64,000 nucleotides of DNA from Alloscardovia criceti DSM 17774 (GCF_000376885.1 NZ_AQXR01000008.1:62001-126000); one strand, 5' to 3'; numbered from the stretch's first letter, positions 18,659 to 27,740 are shown. The notes: generated by a model from the sequence alone, not told the origin. Translations and numbers: made by a program.

Positions 18659-20403
18659 TAGTAGATGAACAACCCCCAGTAAGCAAAGACAAGAAGCACA
18701 AAGAAGAGTGCAATTGTTGTGATATTAAAATACCATATTCCTAATTTCTCGCTAGCTAAAATAGGCACATTTTTCTTATCTTGCTGGAGGCGAACAGACA
18801 AAGATTCCAGCAGGGTCGTCGCTAAAAAGGCCCAGGTGATAATTACCAAAATGCACACCGCCTGGATGACATACCAACTCCAATACGTCATACCTGGACG
18901 CGGTGGCGCTGCACCCCAAATCAGGTTCACCACACGCCATATCAGCTGAGAAATACCGATAAGGAAAATAACCAATGCCGCCAAGGTCACCACCGTTGTA
19001 CGGACAAGAGTGGCCTGATATCTGCCTTGAAAGCCAAAGACGTGTTTCTGTTTGCGGGTAATCAGATAATACATCTTTTTTGCCGCACCATACATGCCAA
19101 TAAGCAAGGAAAGGAGCAACAAAATGATCATAATGCCATGGATCAGCACAAAATACACCGTAAGAGGACGATGTGCAGTCAAATTTTCCGGCACGGCGAT
19201 GGACTGGAAAATATCCGAACCCGAAATTTTAGAGGATGTCTGATCCAGTCCGCGCGTTACACCCACTGCCCAGTCCACGAAATCGTACTCATAATGATCC
19301 ACGTACAAGGTTTTCGCCTGCGTTTGGTCGCCCAAGCGCAGCACATGATTTCCTATAGGATAAGTGCGAATAGTCACATCCTGATTGCCTTGAGAATGCG
19401 CCATTTCGAGGATGCGCTGCACGCCTGAAACCTGAGCGGTGAGCACGTCTTTTGCACCGTATGCTACGAGAATTGGCACATCGTAGCCTTCTGGCACTTG
19501 AGAATCATAATCGATATTTGTAATGCCAAACATCGCCGTATCCATGCTAAAAATGCGCTGGACGAGACCTTGATACCCCTGATTTGCACCAACGATAGCA
19601 AAAATTTGCGCCACTGAAAAACCCAATGAATGCCGCGGACTGAACACCATAGGACTCATCATGATTTCGAACGCAATTTTTTGATCATCACGAATCATAT
19701 ATGGCGAGATCCATGTGCCTTCGGAGGTAGTAAAAACGCCTACTTTATCATCATTGACATAATCCAGGCTACGGAGAAATTCGATGCCCTTTGCGTAGGC
19801 CTTTGCGGAGGATGGATAGTCGCGGGTGGCATCCCACGTACTCCACCGGGGCTTGTCCATAACGAGTGTGGCAAAACCTGCGCTGGCGAGATCCGTACCC
19901 ACATCATTAAAGGAATCGCTGGCGTTGCCCGTGCCTGCGCCGTGCACAAAAACGGCTGCGGGAATGCCATTCTCCATACCCGCCACCGTGCGGATGACTT
20001 CCCCATCAGCATCTACTGGAATGCGCAAAATGACGTTATCGTGCTGGATTTCACCCGTACCCATTTGCTCGATATCGATAACCTGATGAATCTCCTTCAC
20101 TGCATATGTGCCGCGCCTCGGTAAGTCTTCACCGGTGGTGTTGTTAAAAACGATGGAAGTATCGCTCGTTGTGCTGCTCACCGTTTGATTGGTGGGTTCG
20201 TAATCCCACGAGCCACTGGTTAGATGCGACACGCCAATGAAGGTACCGAGCAAAATTGCGCCCACTACACAGGCCACAAGCACGCGTTTCAGCGTTTTCC
20301 AAGATGCGTCTTCATTATCCGTAATATTACGAAGAAACCACGCCTTCGTGGTGGACAGGCGTGGCAGTCTTCTCCTCTTCCGTTTTTTACTCGTTCTTGT
20401 CAT
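18658..20403 (-). CDS. Membrane protein with extracytoplasmic alpha/beta-hydrolase domain
   Basis: This 581-residue protein has a basic cytoplasmic amino end, one membrane segment (about 40-58), a hydrolase domain (about 90-390), and four more membrane segments (about 413-437, 466-487, 508-532, 556-578). The hydrolase shows AAVFVHGAGTGNASDSF as oxyanion region, a nucleophile elbow TTSEGTW (Ser227), GAKDV (Asp319) and GNHVL (His353), a plausible complete triad. Topology suggests the domain faces outward. The substrate is unknown; acyl ester or lipid turnover in the envelope is possible. It overlaps the upstream DivIVA-like gene by 17 nt and recO by one base. Confidence 0.8.
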   Translation of the reverse strand: MTRTSKKRKRRRLPRLSTTKAWFLRNITDNEDASWKTLKRVLVACVVGAILLGTFIGVSHLTSGSWDYEPTNQTVSSTTSDTSIVFNNTTGEDLPRRGTYAVKEIHQVIDIEQMGTGEIQHDNVILRIPVDADGEVIRTVAGMENGIPAAVFVHGAGTGNASDSFNDVGTDLASAGFATLVMDKPRWSTWDATRDYPSSAKAYAKGIEFLRSLDYVNDDKVGVFTTSEGTWISPYMIRDDQKIAFEIMMSPMVFSPRHSLGFSVAQIFAIVGANQGYQGLVQRIFSMDTAMFGITNIDYDSQVPEGYDVPILVAYGAKDVLTAQVSGVQRILEMAHSQGNQDVTIRTYPIGNHVLRLGDQTQAKTLYVDHYEYDFVDWAVGVTRGLDQTSSKISGSDIFQSIAVPENLTAHRPLTVYFVLIHGIMIILLLLSLLIGMYGAAKKMYYLITRKQKHVFGFQGRYQATLVRTTVVTLAALVIFLIGISQLIWRVVNLIWGAAPPRPGMTYWSWYVIQAVCILVIITWAFLATTLLESLSVRLQQDKKNVPILASEKLGIWYFNITTIALFFVLLVFAYWGLFIY

Positions 20404-21865
20404 CGCCTAGCTGTGGCATGTGGAACTGTACGGACTGAATGCTGCCCGTGTCTAGAACTGTACTGAAATCGACAAAGGAATCCTGATCCAAGTTCGCATC
20501 AGATGTCTGTGCAGCCGAGTTTTCTGCGGCATCAGCTTCGGCCTGGGTGTTCGTGTTCTTTTCACCGGATGCGTTACTAGTGCTACTAGTGTGGCTATCT
20601 GTGTGCGAAACCTCCGCGAAAGAGCTGGCTGCGCTTTCCGCTGCCCTGTGGGAGACAGCACGCGGGGATGGCGCAAAGGTCGGCGCAAATGTGACAGGAG
20701 CGGATGCGGTGTCCGGCGATGTCTGTGCATGTTGTGCGGCGTCCGGCGTAACGGATCTGTCATTTTCTGTGTTGGCAGAAGCAGACTGAGCGTGTGAATT
20801 ATGGAAAATCTGCTGCTCTGTCTGGCTGATTTCGTCAAAATGCGAGGAAGTTTCCGTATACGCAGGTGTCTGCGGCGTCACAGGCTGGACAGTGGTTGGT
20901 GCTGGCGTGGTAGTGCGTTCTTGTGCACCGCTTGTCTTGCTCAGCTCTGTGGTGTGTGCCAATCGTGCAAGCACGGAAGTACCACCACTTTCTGTGTCCT
21001 GTGAAGTGCTCGAATCTGCATCCGGGGTCAGCTTGGCGTCCTCGAATATTCCGGTCGCATTGCTGTGTGCTGAAGTCTGAGAACTTGTGGAATTCTTATC
21101 AAAAACCGTAGGCTCCACGTCCGGAATCAGCGGTGCAACGAAGTAATTATCGTAGCTCAACAAGTTGTCTACGCCTGACTGGGTTCCTTCATGCTGTGCC
21201 GCCTGAAGCTCGCCGCGTTCTTCCAATCGTTTAGTGGACTCCATGCGCGTTAGCACTTCAACTGCACGATTGATAAAGGCATCCACCTCGGCCTCGTCAT
21301 AACCCTTGTGCCCCGAGCGCTGTGTAAAGCCGATTTCTTCGATATCCTGCGAATGGTACGTATCTTGAGCAGGCGACTTCTTGGCTGGATTTTCTGGGAG
21401 TTCATCTAGGTTAACACCCAAGGAAAGTTCATCGTTGATAAACAGCGCCAAGGACCATACCACGGCATCGACTTCCTTGATGTCGTAGGCAGGCTTAAAC
21501 GCACGAGCACGTGAGAAAATCTTCGCCTTTTCGCGCTGAGCACGTGGGATTATGGTCAAAGCAAGCTGCTGTGTTTCCGCGAACCACGCCTCATCTCCTT
21601 CATGTGAAATAGTCCACTCTGCCAGCTTGTCCACCACGGCATCCTGCAAGCGCTTCATCGCAGCGTCCACGGCAGCTACATCGTAGCCATTCTTTTCCAA
21701 ATCAAAGACTTGATTCTGAATTTCAGTCTGAGTCATATTTGGCTCAGATTCCTCATATAAATGACGTGTAGACTGCAAGAATTCATCTACTTGGCTTACA
21801 CTGTATCCCCACTCGTTCTTGCGAGCGCGTGCAATGCCCTGTTCCTGACTACGGGAATCTGCCAT
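20387..21865 (-). CDS. Protein with four DivIVA-like motifs and disordered tail
   Basis: The first 210 of 492 residues contain four copies of the short DivIVA-type motif (aromatic-Asp-x-x-x-VD-x-hydrophobic): GYSVSQVDEFL (20-30), GYDVAAVDAAM (60-70), YDIKEVDAVVW (127-137) and YDEAEVDAFIN (189-199). The remaining half is Ser/Thr/Ala/Pro-rich and probably disordered. No long coiled coil like that of Wag31 is apparent. A strong AAAAGGAGA ribosome-binding site precedes the ATG at 21865. It heads the operon with the membrane hydrolase, recO and uppS, which suggests a link to polar envelope growth; the function is unproven. Confidence 0.8.
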   Translation of the reverse strand: MADSRSQEQGIARARKNEWGYSVSQVDEFLQSTRHLYEESEPNMTQTEIQNQVFDLEKNGYDVAAVDAAMKRLQDAVVDKLAEWTISHEGDEAWFAETQQLALTIIPRAQREKAKIFSRARAFKPAYDIKEVDAVVWSLALFINDELSLGVNLDELPENPAKKSPAQDTYHSQDIEEIGFTQRSGHKGYDEAEVDAFINRAVEVLTRMESTKRLEERGELQAAQHEGTQSGVDNLLSYDNYFVAPLIPDVEPTVFDKNSTSSQTSAHSNATGIFEDAKLTPDADSSTSQDTESGGTSVLARLAHTTELSKTSGAQERTTTPAPTTVQPVTPQTPAYTETSSHFDEISQTEQQIFHNSHAQSASANTENDRSVTPDAAQHAQTSPDTASAPVTFAPTFAPSPRAVSHRAAESAASSFAEVSHTDSHTSSTSNASGEKNTNTQAEADAAENSAAQTSDANLDQDSFVDFSTVLDTGSIQSVQFHMPQLGDDKNE

Positions 21866-21932
21866 GAGGTCTCCTTTTACTTCAATACATATAAGGATAC
21901 AACAGCATATGCCAACGCGAACACGCCGAAGC

Positions 21933-21961
21933 TTGCACTTATCTTAAGCCTCTGCTAATTT
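21933..21961 (+). promoter_or_regulatory. Probable promoter of tRNA-Val
   Basis: TTGCAC (21933-21938) and TAATTT (21956-21961) are separated by 17 bp, and transcription would begin a few bases before the tRNA at 21972. Confidence 0.6.
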
Positions 21962-21971
21962 ATACCAAGTC

Positions 21972-22045
21972 GGGCGATTAGCTCAGTTGGCTAGAGCGCC
22001 ACGTTTACACCGTGGATGTCAGGGGTTCGAGTCCCTTATCGCCCA
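21972..22045 (+). tRNA. tRNA-Val (anticodon UAC)
   Basis: The cloverleaf folds completely. The acceptor stem pairs GGGCGAT with ATCGCCC, the D-arm is GCTC...GAGC, the anticodon stem is CCACG/CGTGG around loop TTTACAC with anticodon TAC, and the T-arm is AGGGG/CCCTT around TTCGAGT, with one G-U pair. The discriminator base is A and CCG follows, so the CCA end is not fully encoded. The length is 74 nt. Confidence 0.97.
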
Positions 22046-22056
22046 CCGATTATAGG

Positions 22057-22107
22057 AAATCACTGAGATGAAATCACTAGGATTTTGTGTTCAGTGATTT
22101 TTTGTTT
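22057..22107 (+). terminator. Terminator of tRNA-Val
   Basis: AAATCACTGA (22057-22066) pairs with TCAGTGATTT (22091-22100), and the stem runs into TTTGTTTTG. It lies 11 bp after the tRNA. Confidence 0.85.
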
Positions 22108-22235
22108 TGTTACTCATTTCACGCATATTGCTCACGTTGTGTGCACATGTGCGAGAGCACGAGTAAGTTTATCTTTTGCGTATGTTTTGCTGAGTTGGAA
22201 AGATAACACAATCACGCATCACTATGCATCAAGCT

Positions 22236-23018
22236 TTAATCCACACTGTGAATCAGTTGCTTTTCCACGCAATAGTAATAAATACCATCGTTTTCTACGG
22301 ACTGGCATATCTCATCGGCGCGCGCTTTTACTTCGTCTTTTGCATTATCCATGGCGATTCCCGTACCCACGGCTTCGAGCATCTCTATATCATTTCTGCC
22401 ATCGCCAAATGCTAAGGCCTCCTCGGGGGTAAACCCGTAATAATCTAAGACGGCTTTGGTAGCTCTCCCCTTTCCACTCATTGCAGGGATGATATCCAAA
22501 GCTTTATCCCACCATGCTGTTATTTGAGTATGCCGTGTGCCTTTCAGTACTTGTTCATACTCCGCTTCTGTGGCGGAGCACATCATCTGAAAAACCTTTT
22601 CTGCACAGATTCTGTCAAAATCTGCAGAAACAACCAAGTCTTCACTGCCAAACGCAAAATACTGCTTCAAGGCGTCATCCGTACCATTGGCGACGATTTC
22701 AGATTCTGTGCTCACAGCAGCCGCCCGATTCATGGCGGTAAGATTCTTGACAATCGTAAATTTATCCTCCTGATCGAGCGGCATACTGAAAATAACCTGT
22801 TCCTTATTTCGCACATAAGAACCATTGAATGTCAATAAAATATCGAATTCAATACCTTCAAATTGTGGCACGGCCGGATATCCTCTGCCCGTAGCCATAC
22901 ATATCAAAACACCATTCTTGCGTAATTGTTGCAAGGCAAAAATGGTTTTATCGGAGGGGTCTTTGTGCCCCATCTTGAGCAAAGTCCCATCGACATCAAA
23001 AAATGCGATTTTAATCAT
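22236..23018 (-). CDS. HAD-superfamily phosphatase (Cof type)
   Basis: This is a 260-residue Cof-type HAD hydrolase, probably a sugar-phosphate or nucleotide phosphatase. Motif I is FFDVDGTLL near the start, motif II MATGRG near residue 45, and motif III/IV GKGRATKAVLDYYG followed by EALAFGDGRNDIEMLE. A C2-type cap lies between. The ATG at 23018 is chosen because GAAGGGAA precedes it and motif I is always near the amino end; the frame extends to 23072. It lies downstream of an esterase gene, 117 bp away. Substrate is not deducible. Confidence 0.88.
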   Translation of the reverse strand: MIKIAFFDVDGTLLKMGHKDPSDKTIFALQQLRKNGVLICMATGRGYPAVPQFEGIEFDILLTFNGSYVRNKEQVIFSMPLDQEDKFTIVKNLTAMNRAAAVSTESEIVANGTDDALKQYFAFGSEDLVVSADFDRICAEKVFQMMCSATEAEYEQVLKGTRHTQITAWWDKALDIIPAMSGKGRATKAVLDYYGFTPEEALAFGDGRNDIEMLEAVGTGIAMDNAKDEVKARADEICQSVENDGIYYYCVEKQLIHSVD

Positions 23019-23135
23019 AGTGTTCCCTTCAATGGTGCAACTACCGTATGCGCGACGCTTCGAGATATGCATTGCTGCCCGACCGTGAGTGCGATTGCAA
23101 CCTCAGCCGAGCAGCACGCAACACGGCGTTTTCCT

Positions 23136-24227
23136 TTAATCGGTTTCTGTAATGACACGGGTCATAAATGCAGCCATCTTATCCAGCGTTTCTTGCGAGC
23201 GTGGATGTGTAGCAAGTCCGACCACATATACGTGTCCAAGCTCCCCCGATTCGCTGGTCCTGGCATCATCCAGCTCACACTCCACGCCGAGTTTTTCTAG
23301 TCGCTCGGCCAGCTGCACATTTTCATCGTGGAGGAAATCATCCTCAGCCGTGTTGATAAATACTGGTGGAAGCGGGGCAGCGGCAAGTACATTATCCGTC
23401 TTGCTATACTGCTCAAACCCTTCCCTGACTGTTTGGAATATCTCTTTCTTAAAACCATCCAGCACATTACCTGTTGGCTTTGTGCTCATGCACGCCGTTA
23501 AATCGTAAACGCCACAGACAAGCAGCAAACCTTTGATATCAATTCCCGCCTGTGGCACACCGGTCTTTTCGCTCATTTCTACACTATTTTCAATTTGTGA
23601 GCTGTACAGCGCCATGCATCCACCGGCAGAATCCCCAGTAAGAAACAGCTTCGACGTATCCCCACCGAATGAAGCGATATTTTCTTTCGTCCATGCGTAA
23701 GCCTGGGACAAATCGGTGAGCATTTCTGCAAAGTTATGGCGAGGTCCCGGACGATAACTGGGCACTACCACCACAAAACCACGATGTGCTAAATGCATAG
23801 CGAAACTGCGATTGAGCTCGCGCAATCCATACACGAAACCGCCACCGTGATCGTCTATGACCACAGGATAGAGGCGCTCGGCATTCGCATCGGCAGGTGC
23901 GAAAACATCGAGATAGTGCGCTCTATTATTGTCCTCAATATAAGGAATGGCCAGATGCGCTACCACATCCTCTGGTAACTGCCATGAAATAATACGAGGA
24001 AAATCGACTTTACAGCATTCTGAGCGCATAAGAACTGCTGCTTTGCGAGCTATCAAAGACACATGTTCAGCACCCTCAGCCTGTAAATCTTCATCGATAT
24101 ACGACCACAGATGTCCAGCTTCTTTCCAATTCCCCAGTGTTTTCGCCTGCTCAATAATGGCTGAGGCAGAAGAATTATCGGAAAATCCCGGACCCTCCAT
24201 TGGGTTTTGAGTAGATGACATATCCAT
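23136..24227 (-). CDS. Alpha/beta hydrolase, hormone-sensitive-lipase type esterase
   Basis: The 363-residue protein has the HSL oxyanion motif HGGG (127-130), the nucleophile elbow GDSAGG (Ser200), and likely acid and base residues at Asp296 or 297 and His332 (GELGHVY). The first 90 residues form a helical cap. No signal peptide is seen, so it is probably cytoplasmic. Carboxylesters or acetylated sugars are plausible substrates. The start at 24227 has AAAGGAG upstream; an in-frame ATG lies two codons later. Confidence 0.88.
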   Translation of the reverse strand: MDMSSTQNPMEGPGFSDNSSASAIIEQAKTLGNWKEAGHLWSYIDEDLQAEGAEHVSLIARKAAVLMRSECCKVDFPRIISWQLPEDVVAHLAIPYIEDNNRAHYLDVFAPADANAERLYPVVIDDHGGGFVYGLRELNRSFAMHLAHRGFVVVVPSYRPGPRHNFAEMLTDLSQAYAWTKENIASFGGDTSKLFLTGDSAGGCMALYSSQIENSVEMSEKTGVPQAGIDIKGLLLVCGVYDLTACMSTKPTGNVLDGFKKEIFQTVREGFEQYSKTDNVLAAAPLPPVFINTAEDDFLHDENVQLAERLEKLGVECELDDARTSESGELGHVYVVGLATHPRSQETLDKMAAFMTRVITETD

Positions 24228-24375
24228 CGCAGGCTCCTTTGCTCACTGTGTTTGACTTCAGTGCTTTCATCCGCACTGACATTGTGCTATTAAAAGTGTA
24301 AAGGATTGAAGGTATATCGCACCAGATATGTCGACGCAGAACACAGAGAAGATGCTCCATCGCATCGCACAAAAG

Positions 24376-24422
24376 ACAGACTTCGCTCCGCAAAAGAGCA
24401 GGTCTTTTGTGAAAGAGTCTGT
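24376..24422. other. Nested inverted repeat in intergenic region
   Basis: Outer arms ACAGACT (24376-24382) and AGTCTGT (24416-24422) enclose inner arms CAAAAGA (24391-24397) and TCTTTTG (24403-24409). On the plus strand it runs into TTTTT; on the minus strand it runs into CTTTTGTG. No plus-strand gene precedes it, so its role is unclear. Confidence 0.5.
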
Positions 24423-24471
24423 TTTTCGAGGGGTACCTCAATCAGGCATACTCCCCACACTAAAACACTAA

Positions 24472-24503
24472 GTTTCAGCGCCCGACTATGCAGGCGCTGA
24501 AAC
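24472..24503 (-). terminator. Terminator downstream of the DUF3052 gene
   Basis: Perfect 11-bp arms GTTTCAGCGCC and GGCGCTGAAAC enclose a 10-nt loop and are followed on the minus strand by TTAGTGTTTTAGTGT. It lies 17 bp past the stop of the DUF3052 gene. Confidence 0.75.
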
Positions 24504-24519
24504 AACACGTGAATTAAGT

Positions 24520-24936
24520 TTACTGACGACCACGGCCGAATGCGCGGAGTCTAATACCATTCCAATCTGGGCCGATTGTTTCCGGCGTGGAAGCGTTCAT
24601 TCCTGCAGTCTTTGCAGCATTCTGCAATGTGGTAGAACGAATAGCTCCTGGACGACCTGGCTTTGGCGTAAACACCCAGATTGGTGCTCCTTCATTGAGC
24701 AAAGATGTGGCATCTACAATGGTGTCGGCAAGCTCGTCCTCATCATCACCATCGCGCCACCACAAGATTACACCGTCAACGCCTGAATCGTATTCTTCGT
24801 CGACGAGTTCCTCATCGAGGTAGTCTTCTAATGCCGAACGTAATGTTTCATCCACATCATCGTCCCACAGCCACTCTTGTACTACATCTCCTGGCTGGAA
24901 TCCGAATTCCTGTGCTTCATTTGTTGTATTAGACAC
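24520..24936 (-). CDS. DUF3052 family protein
   Basis: This is an actinobacterial conserved protein of unknown function. Family features are EFGFQPGDVVQEWLWDDDVD at the amino end, the acidic middle DGVILWWRDGDDEDELAD, and the glycine/proline block IWVFTPKPGRPG. The GTG at 24936 (VSNTTNEAQEFGF) fits the family start and gives 138 residues; an ATG at 24972 would add 12 residues and has a weak GGTGGGA upstream, so the start is uncertain. The protein is small, acidic and soluble. In mycobacteria the homologue lies near mycolate synthesis genes, but no such context exists here. Confidence 0.85.
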   Translation of the reverse strand: MSNTTNEAQEFGFQPGDVVQEWLWDDDVDETLRSALEDYLDEELVDEEYDSGVDGVILWWRDGDDEDELADTIVDATSLLNEGAPIWVFTPKPGRPGAIRSTTLQNAAKTAGMNASTPETIGPDWNGIRLRAFGRGRQ

Positions 24937-25024
24937 AGTTCGAGGATAACAAAACACACGGAAAAACGGCATTTCCCACCCAAAAGCGTGTCTTAAGGCG
25001 TGTTATCCACAATGGCTCACGCTG

Positions 25025-25930
25025 TCAGTTACTCGGACAACTCGCCAATCCCTGTGTATCACCTGAGCCGATTGCCTGCACGGTTTTGTAGGCTTCCTCA
25101 ATATTCGTTACGGAGAAGACCTGCATACCTTGAGGGATATGTCCGGTTACTTCATCGCAATTGCTCTGTGGGGCAATGAAATAGTCGGCTCCATCGCGCT
25201 TGGCACCGAGGAGTTTCAGTTGGATGCCTCCAATTTTTCCTACACTACCGTCGGATTCGATAGTGCCGGTACCTGCGATAATCTTTCCTTCCGCCTCATC
25301 TTGTGGTGTTAATGAAGTAATGATTCCCAAGGTATACATCATGCCCGCCGATGGGCCGCCAATGTCATCCACACGCAGTTTAACACTCATATGACTCGTA
25401 TCGATGCCCAGATTATCCGACGCATAGCGTTGTGCCACCGTAACGGCAGAGTCTTGAGCCGACGTCATTTCATCGGCACCCTCCTGCTCGTATTCGTCTG
25501 CAGTAGTATCCACGGAGTACACGGCTTCTTGTGGCATAATCGCCATATGCGGATCAAACCATGCCCAGATAGCGGCCGCCGTCGGAATGGCGTATCCCGG
25601 CACGCCCGTGGCTGAAACCGTGACTAAACGCAACTCCCCTTTATCTGCGTAGGTTTGTACACCAGAAATATCAATCATTTTCTCGGAAGACTCGGCACTG
25701 ACGGCGCCCAGCACATTGGCTGTGGGTCCCGGCATCTCGATAGCAAAGGGACTCGGCGCAAGCAACAACACCAGCATAATGATGAAGGCCACGATATATG
25801 CCTTCACGCGACGCCTCTTCCCCGCTCCCATGCGCTTCCATGGAGCAGAAACCCAGTGCGAAATACGCTGAAGGAGTGAAAGTTTCTCCGCTGGCGGCAA
25901 TTCATTATGCATTTCATTCATAACTCTCAT
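25025..25930 (-). CDS. Membrane-anchored S16 (Lon-type) protease lacking a PDZ domain
   Basis: The chain has a basic cytoplasmic amino end, a membrane anchor (about 43-60), an extracytoplasmic domain starting MPGPTANVLGAV, and an S16 protease domain with Ser194 in GGPSAGMMYTLG and Lys239 in GKIGGIQLKLLGAK as the Ser-Lys dyad. YlbL-family proteins normally place a PDZ domain of about 80 residues just before the protease domain; here DSAVTVAQRYASDN runs almost directly into SVKLRVDDIGGPSAG. The 301-residue length fits such a loss. The first ATG is used; an internal ATG at 25921 with TATTAT 7 nt upstream is an alternative. It is divergent from the DUF2342 gene. Confidence 0.88.
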   Translation of the reverse strand: MRVMNEMHNELPPAEKLSLLQRISHWVSAPWKRMGAGKRRRVKAYIVAFIIMLVLLLAPSPFAIEMPGPTANVLGAVSAESSEKMIDISGVQTYADKGELRLVTVSATGVPGYAIPTAAAIWAWFDPHMAIMPQEAVYSVDTTADEYEQEGADEMTSAQDSAVTVAQRYASDNLGIDTSHMSVKLRVDDIGGPSAGMMYTLGIITSLTPQDEAEGKIIAGTGTIESDGSVGKIGGIQLKLLGAKRDGADYFIAPQSNCDEVTGHIPQGMQVFSVTNIEEAYKTVQAIGSGDTQGLASCPSN

Positions 25931-25969
25931 AATATTGTGGCAAAGGAACTTTTACGAGGATTGGATCTT

Positions 25970-27706
25970 ATGGACGACGGTATGAACGAAGAAGAACTGC
26001 ACAAGTGGATGATTGACTCCTTCGGGCCTTTTGAAGGCGAGATGGCATGGCAGCAGTTCCAAGAGCTTCCTGAATACGTGCGCGAACAGCTTTTACGCGA
26101 AGGCCAAAAGGGATTGCCAAATCCTCATGAAGTACAGTCCTTGATGCAAGCCTTTACCGAAAGCGGCATGAATTCGTTTACGGATATTCAAAATACCTTG
26201 GATTCTGGTCCGATTAATCGACGATTGGCGAAAAATATAGCACAGCAACGTGCGCGCGAAGGCGAAGATATCACCGTCATCAGCGCTGCTCAGTCACAGA
26301 AAGTACGCAGCGCAAATTCGGAAGTCAATTTATGGCTGGATTCTGCCACGACTTTAATCCCGTCGACCGAGCCGATTAGCGTATACACCCGTAATGAATG
26401 GGTGGAGGAAACGCTGCCACAATGGCTTGATTTTGCGGCTCCTGTGGCTTCTTCCATGAATAATGCCTTGTCTACGGTGTTTATGGAAAGATTTGGCTCT
26501 CAAGGATTAGATGGTGAAATTTCTGGTCTTTTTGCAGGACCGGTTAATATTCCACTGCCGGATGATTTAAAGGATCCTGGCAAACTGCTCAGCGTGTTGG
26601 GCAATACCTCGTATGCAATGCAGTTCGGCTCTGCAGCGGGTGCGCTATCCCATGAAGTGCGTGGAACCTTTGACCAAATTATAGCGTTGACAGATAATCC
26701 TTCTGGTGGCATCGTGCCAGAAAATGTGAAAGCATACGCCGACACCTTGGAAATCGACGAGTCTGAGGTCTTGAGCTACCTGCTGTTGGTAGAAAGCGCT
26801 CATGCACGACTATTCCATAATGTGCCGTGGTTGATGCCGCAGTTTAAGGCGCTTATTTCCAAGTATGCACGCTCGATCAGCATAGATTTGGATGCTATGG
26901 AGCAGGAGCTGCGCGAGGCGCAGGCTATGAATCCGGAGTCCATCGCAGGCGCTGTAAATCTTGGCAAAGTGGGCATTACAAACACGCCGGAGCAACGCGA
27001 GGCCTTGAATCGTTTGGAAACACTGCTCGCACTTGTAGAGGGCTGGGTGGATAGCGTGGTATGGCATGCGGGCATGCCGTACTTACCGCACATTGAGCAA
27101 TTGCGCGAAATGCTACGTCGCGAGCGCATTTCTGGCTCTGCTGCTACGCGGAGTTTCGAATCTTTGGTAGGTTTGAGTCTCCATCCGAAGAAGATGCGCG
27201 AAGCCAGCGAAATGTGGGAAACATTGACGCTTGCGGAAGGTCAGGAAGGCAGAGATGCGCATTGGCAGCACCCGGATTCGTTACCGGTACTCGCTGATGA
27301 TGTAATGCGCGAGCTCAAAAGCGCAGACAAGCAAACAACGCTGTCTACACAGGACTTGGCTGAGCTGGATTCTGGATTGTTTAGCGAACCGGATGACGAT
27401 GCCGAAAATGCTGTTGCTTCTGAAGATAATACTGCACAAACTCCTGCGCAGGCGCAATCGGCTACCGAAAATACTGACTCCTCTGCTCCTACTCCATCGC
27501 AGTCCCATGCTTCCTTCTCCTCTATCGACTGGGATAGTGAGCTGGAGCAGTTGCTGGATGCGGAAGAATCCAGCAAGGATAAGCCTACAAAATCTGACGA
27601 TGCTTCGGATACTTCTGAAGAGAATCCTCAGAACGAGGATCAAGCGGGCGATAATCAGGACGGCGCTGATCAGGACAGTGAGGATGAACAGGGAGCGCAA
27701 GATTAA
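25970..27706 (+). CDS. DUF2342 zinc-dependent metalloprotease-type protein
   Basis: The protein matches the actinobacterial family annotated as zinc-dependent metalloprotease or F420-biosynthesis-associated. Diagnostic stretches are ESAHARLFHNVPWLMPQF, LNRLETLLALVEGWVDSVV, FESLVGLSLHPKKMREASEMW and EGRDAHWQHPDSLP. Residues after about 480 form a disordered acidic Ser/Glu/Asp tail. The ATG at 25970 has GAGGA 9 nt upstream and gives 578 residues; the longer frame from 25907 overlaps the divergent protease start and is less likely. Proteolytic activity has not been shown for the family, as far as I know. Confidence 0.85.
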   Translation: MDDGMNEEELHKWMIDSFGPFEGEMAWQQFQELPEYVREQLLREGQKGLPNPHEVQSLMQAFTESGMNSFTDIQNTLDSGPINRRLAKNIAQQRAREGEDITVISAAQSQKVRSANSEVNLWLDSATTLIPSTEPISVYTRNEWVEETLPQWLDFAAPVASSMNNALSTVFMERFGSQGLDGEISGLFAGPVNIPLPDDLKDPGKLLSVLGNTSYAMQFGSAAGALSHEVRGTFDQIIALTDNPSGGIVPENVKAYADTLEIDESEVLSYLLLVESAHARLFHNVPWLMPQFKALISKYARSISIDLDAMEQELREAQAMNPESIAGAVNLGKVGITNTPEQREALNRLETLLALVEGWVDSVVWHAGMPYLPHIEQLREMLRRERISGSAATRSFESLVGLSLHPKKMREASEMWETLTLAEGQEGRDAHWQHPDSLPVLADDVMRELKSADKQTTLSTQDLAELDSGLFSEPDDDAENAVASEDNTAQTPAQAQSATENTDSSAPTPSQSHASFSSIDWDSELEQLLDAEESSKDKPTKSDDASDTSEENPQNEDQAGDNQDGADQDSEDEQGAQD

Positions 27707-27740
27707 AAGTCTTGCCCCACAATCCCAACTTTAGAGATTC

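Noticed and set aside
22046-22235. Possible prophage or integrative element at tRNA-Val
   Set aside because: No integrase, direct repeat of the tRNA end or phage genes follow; only a terminator and a HAD phosphatase gene.
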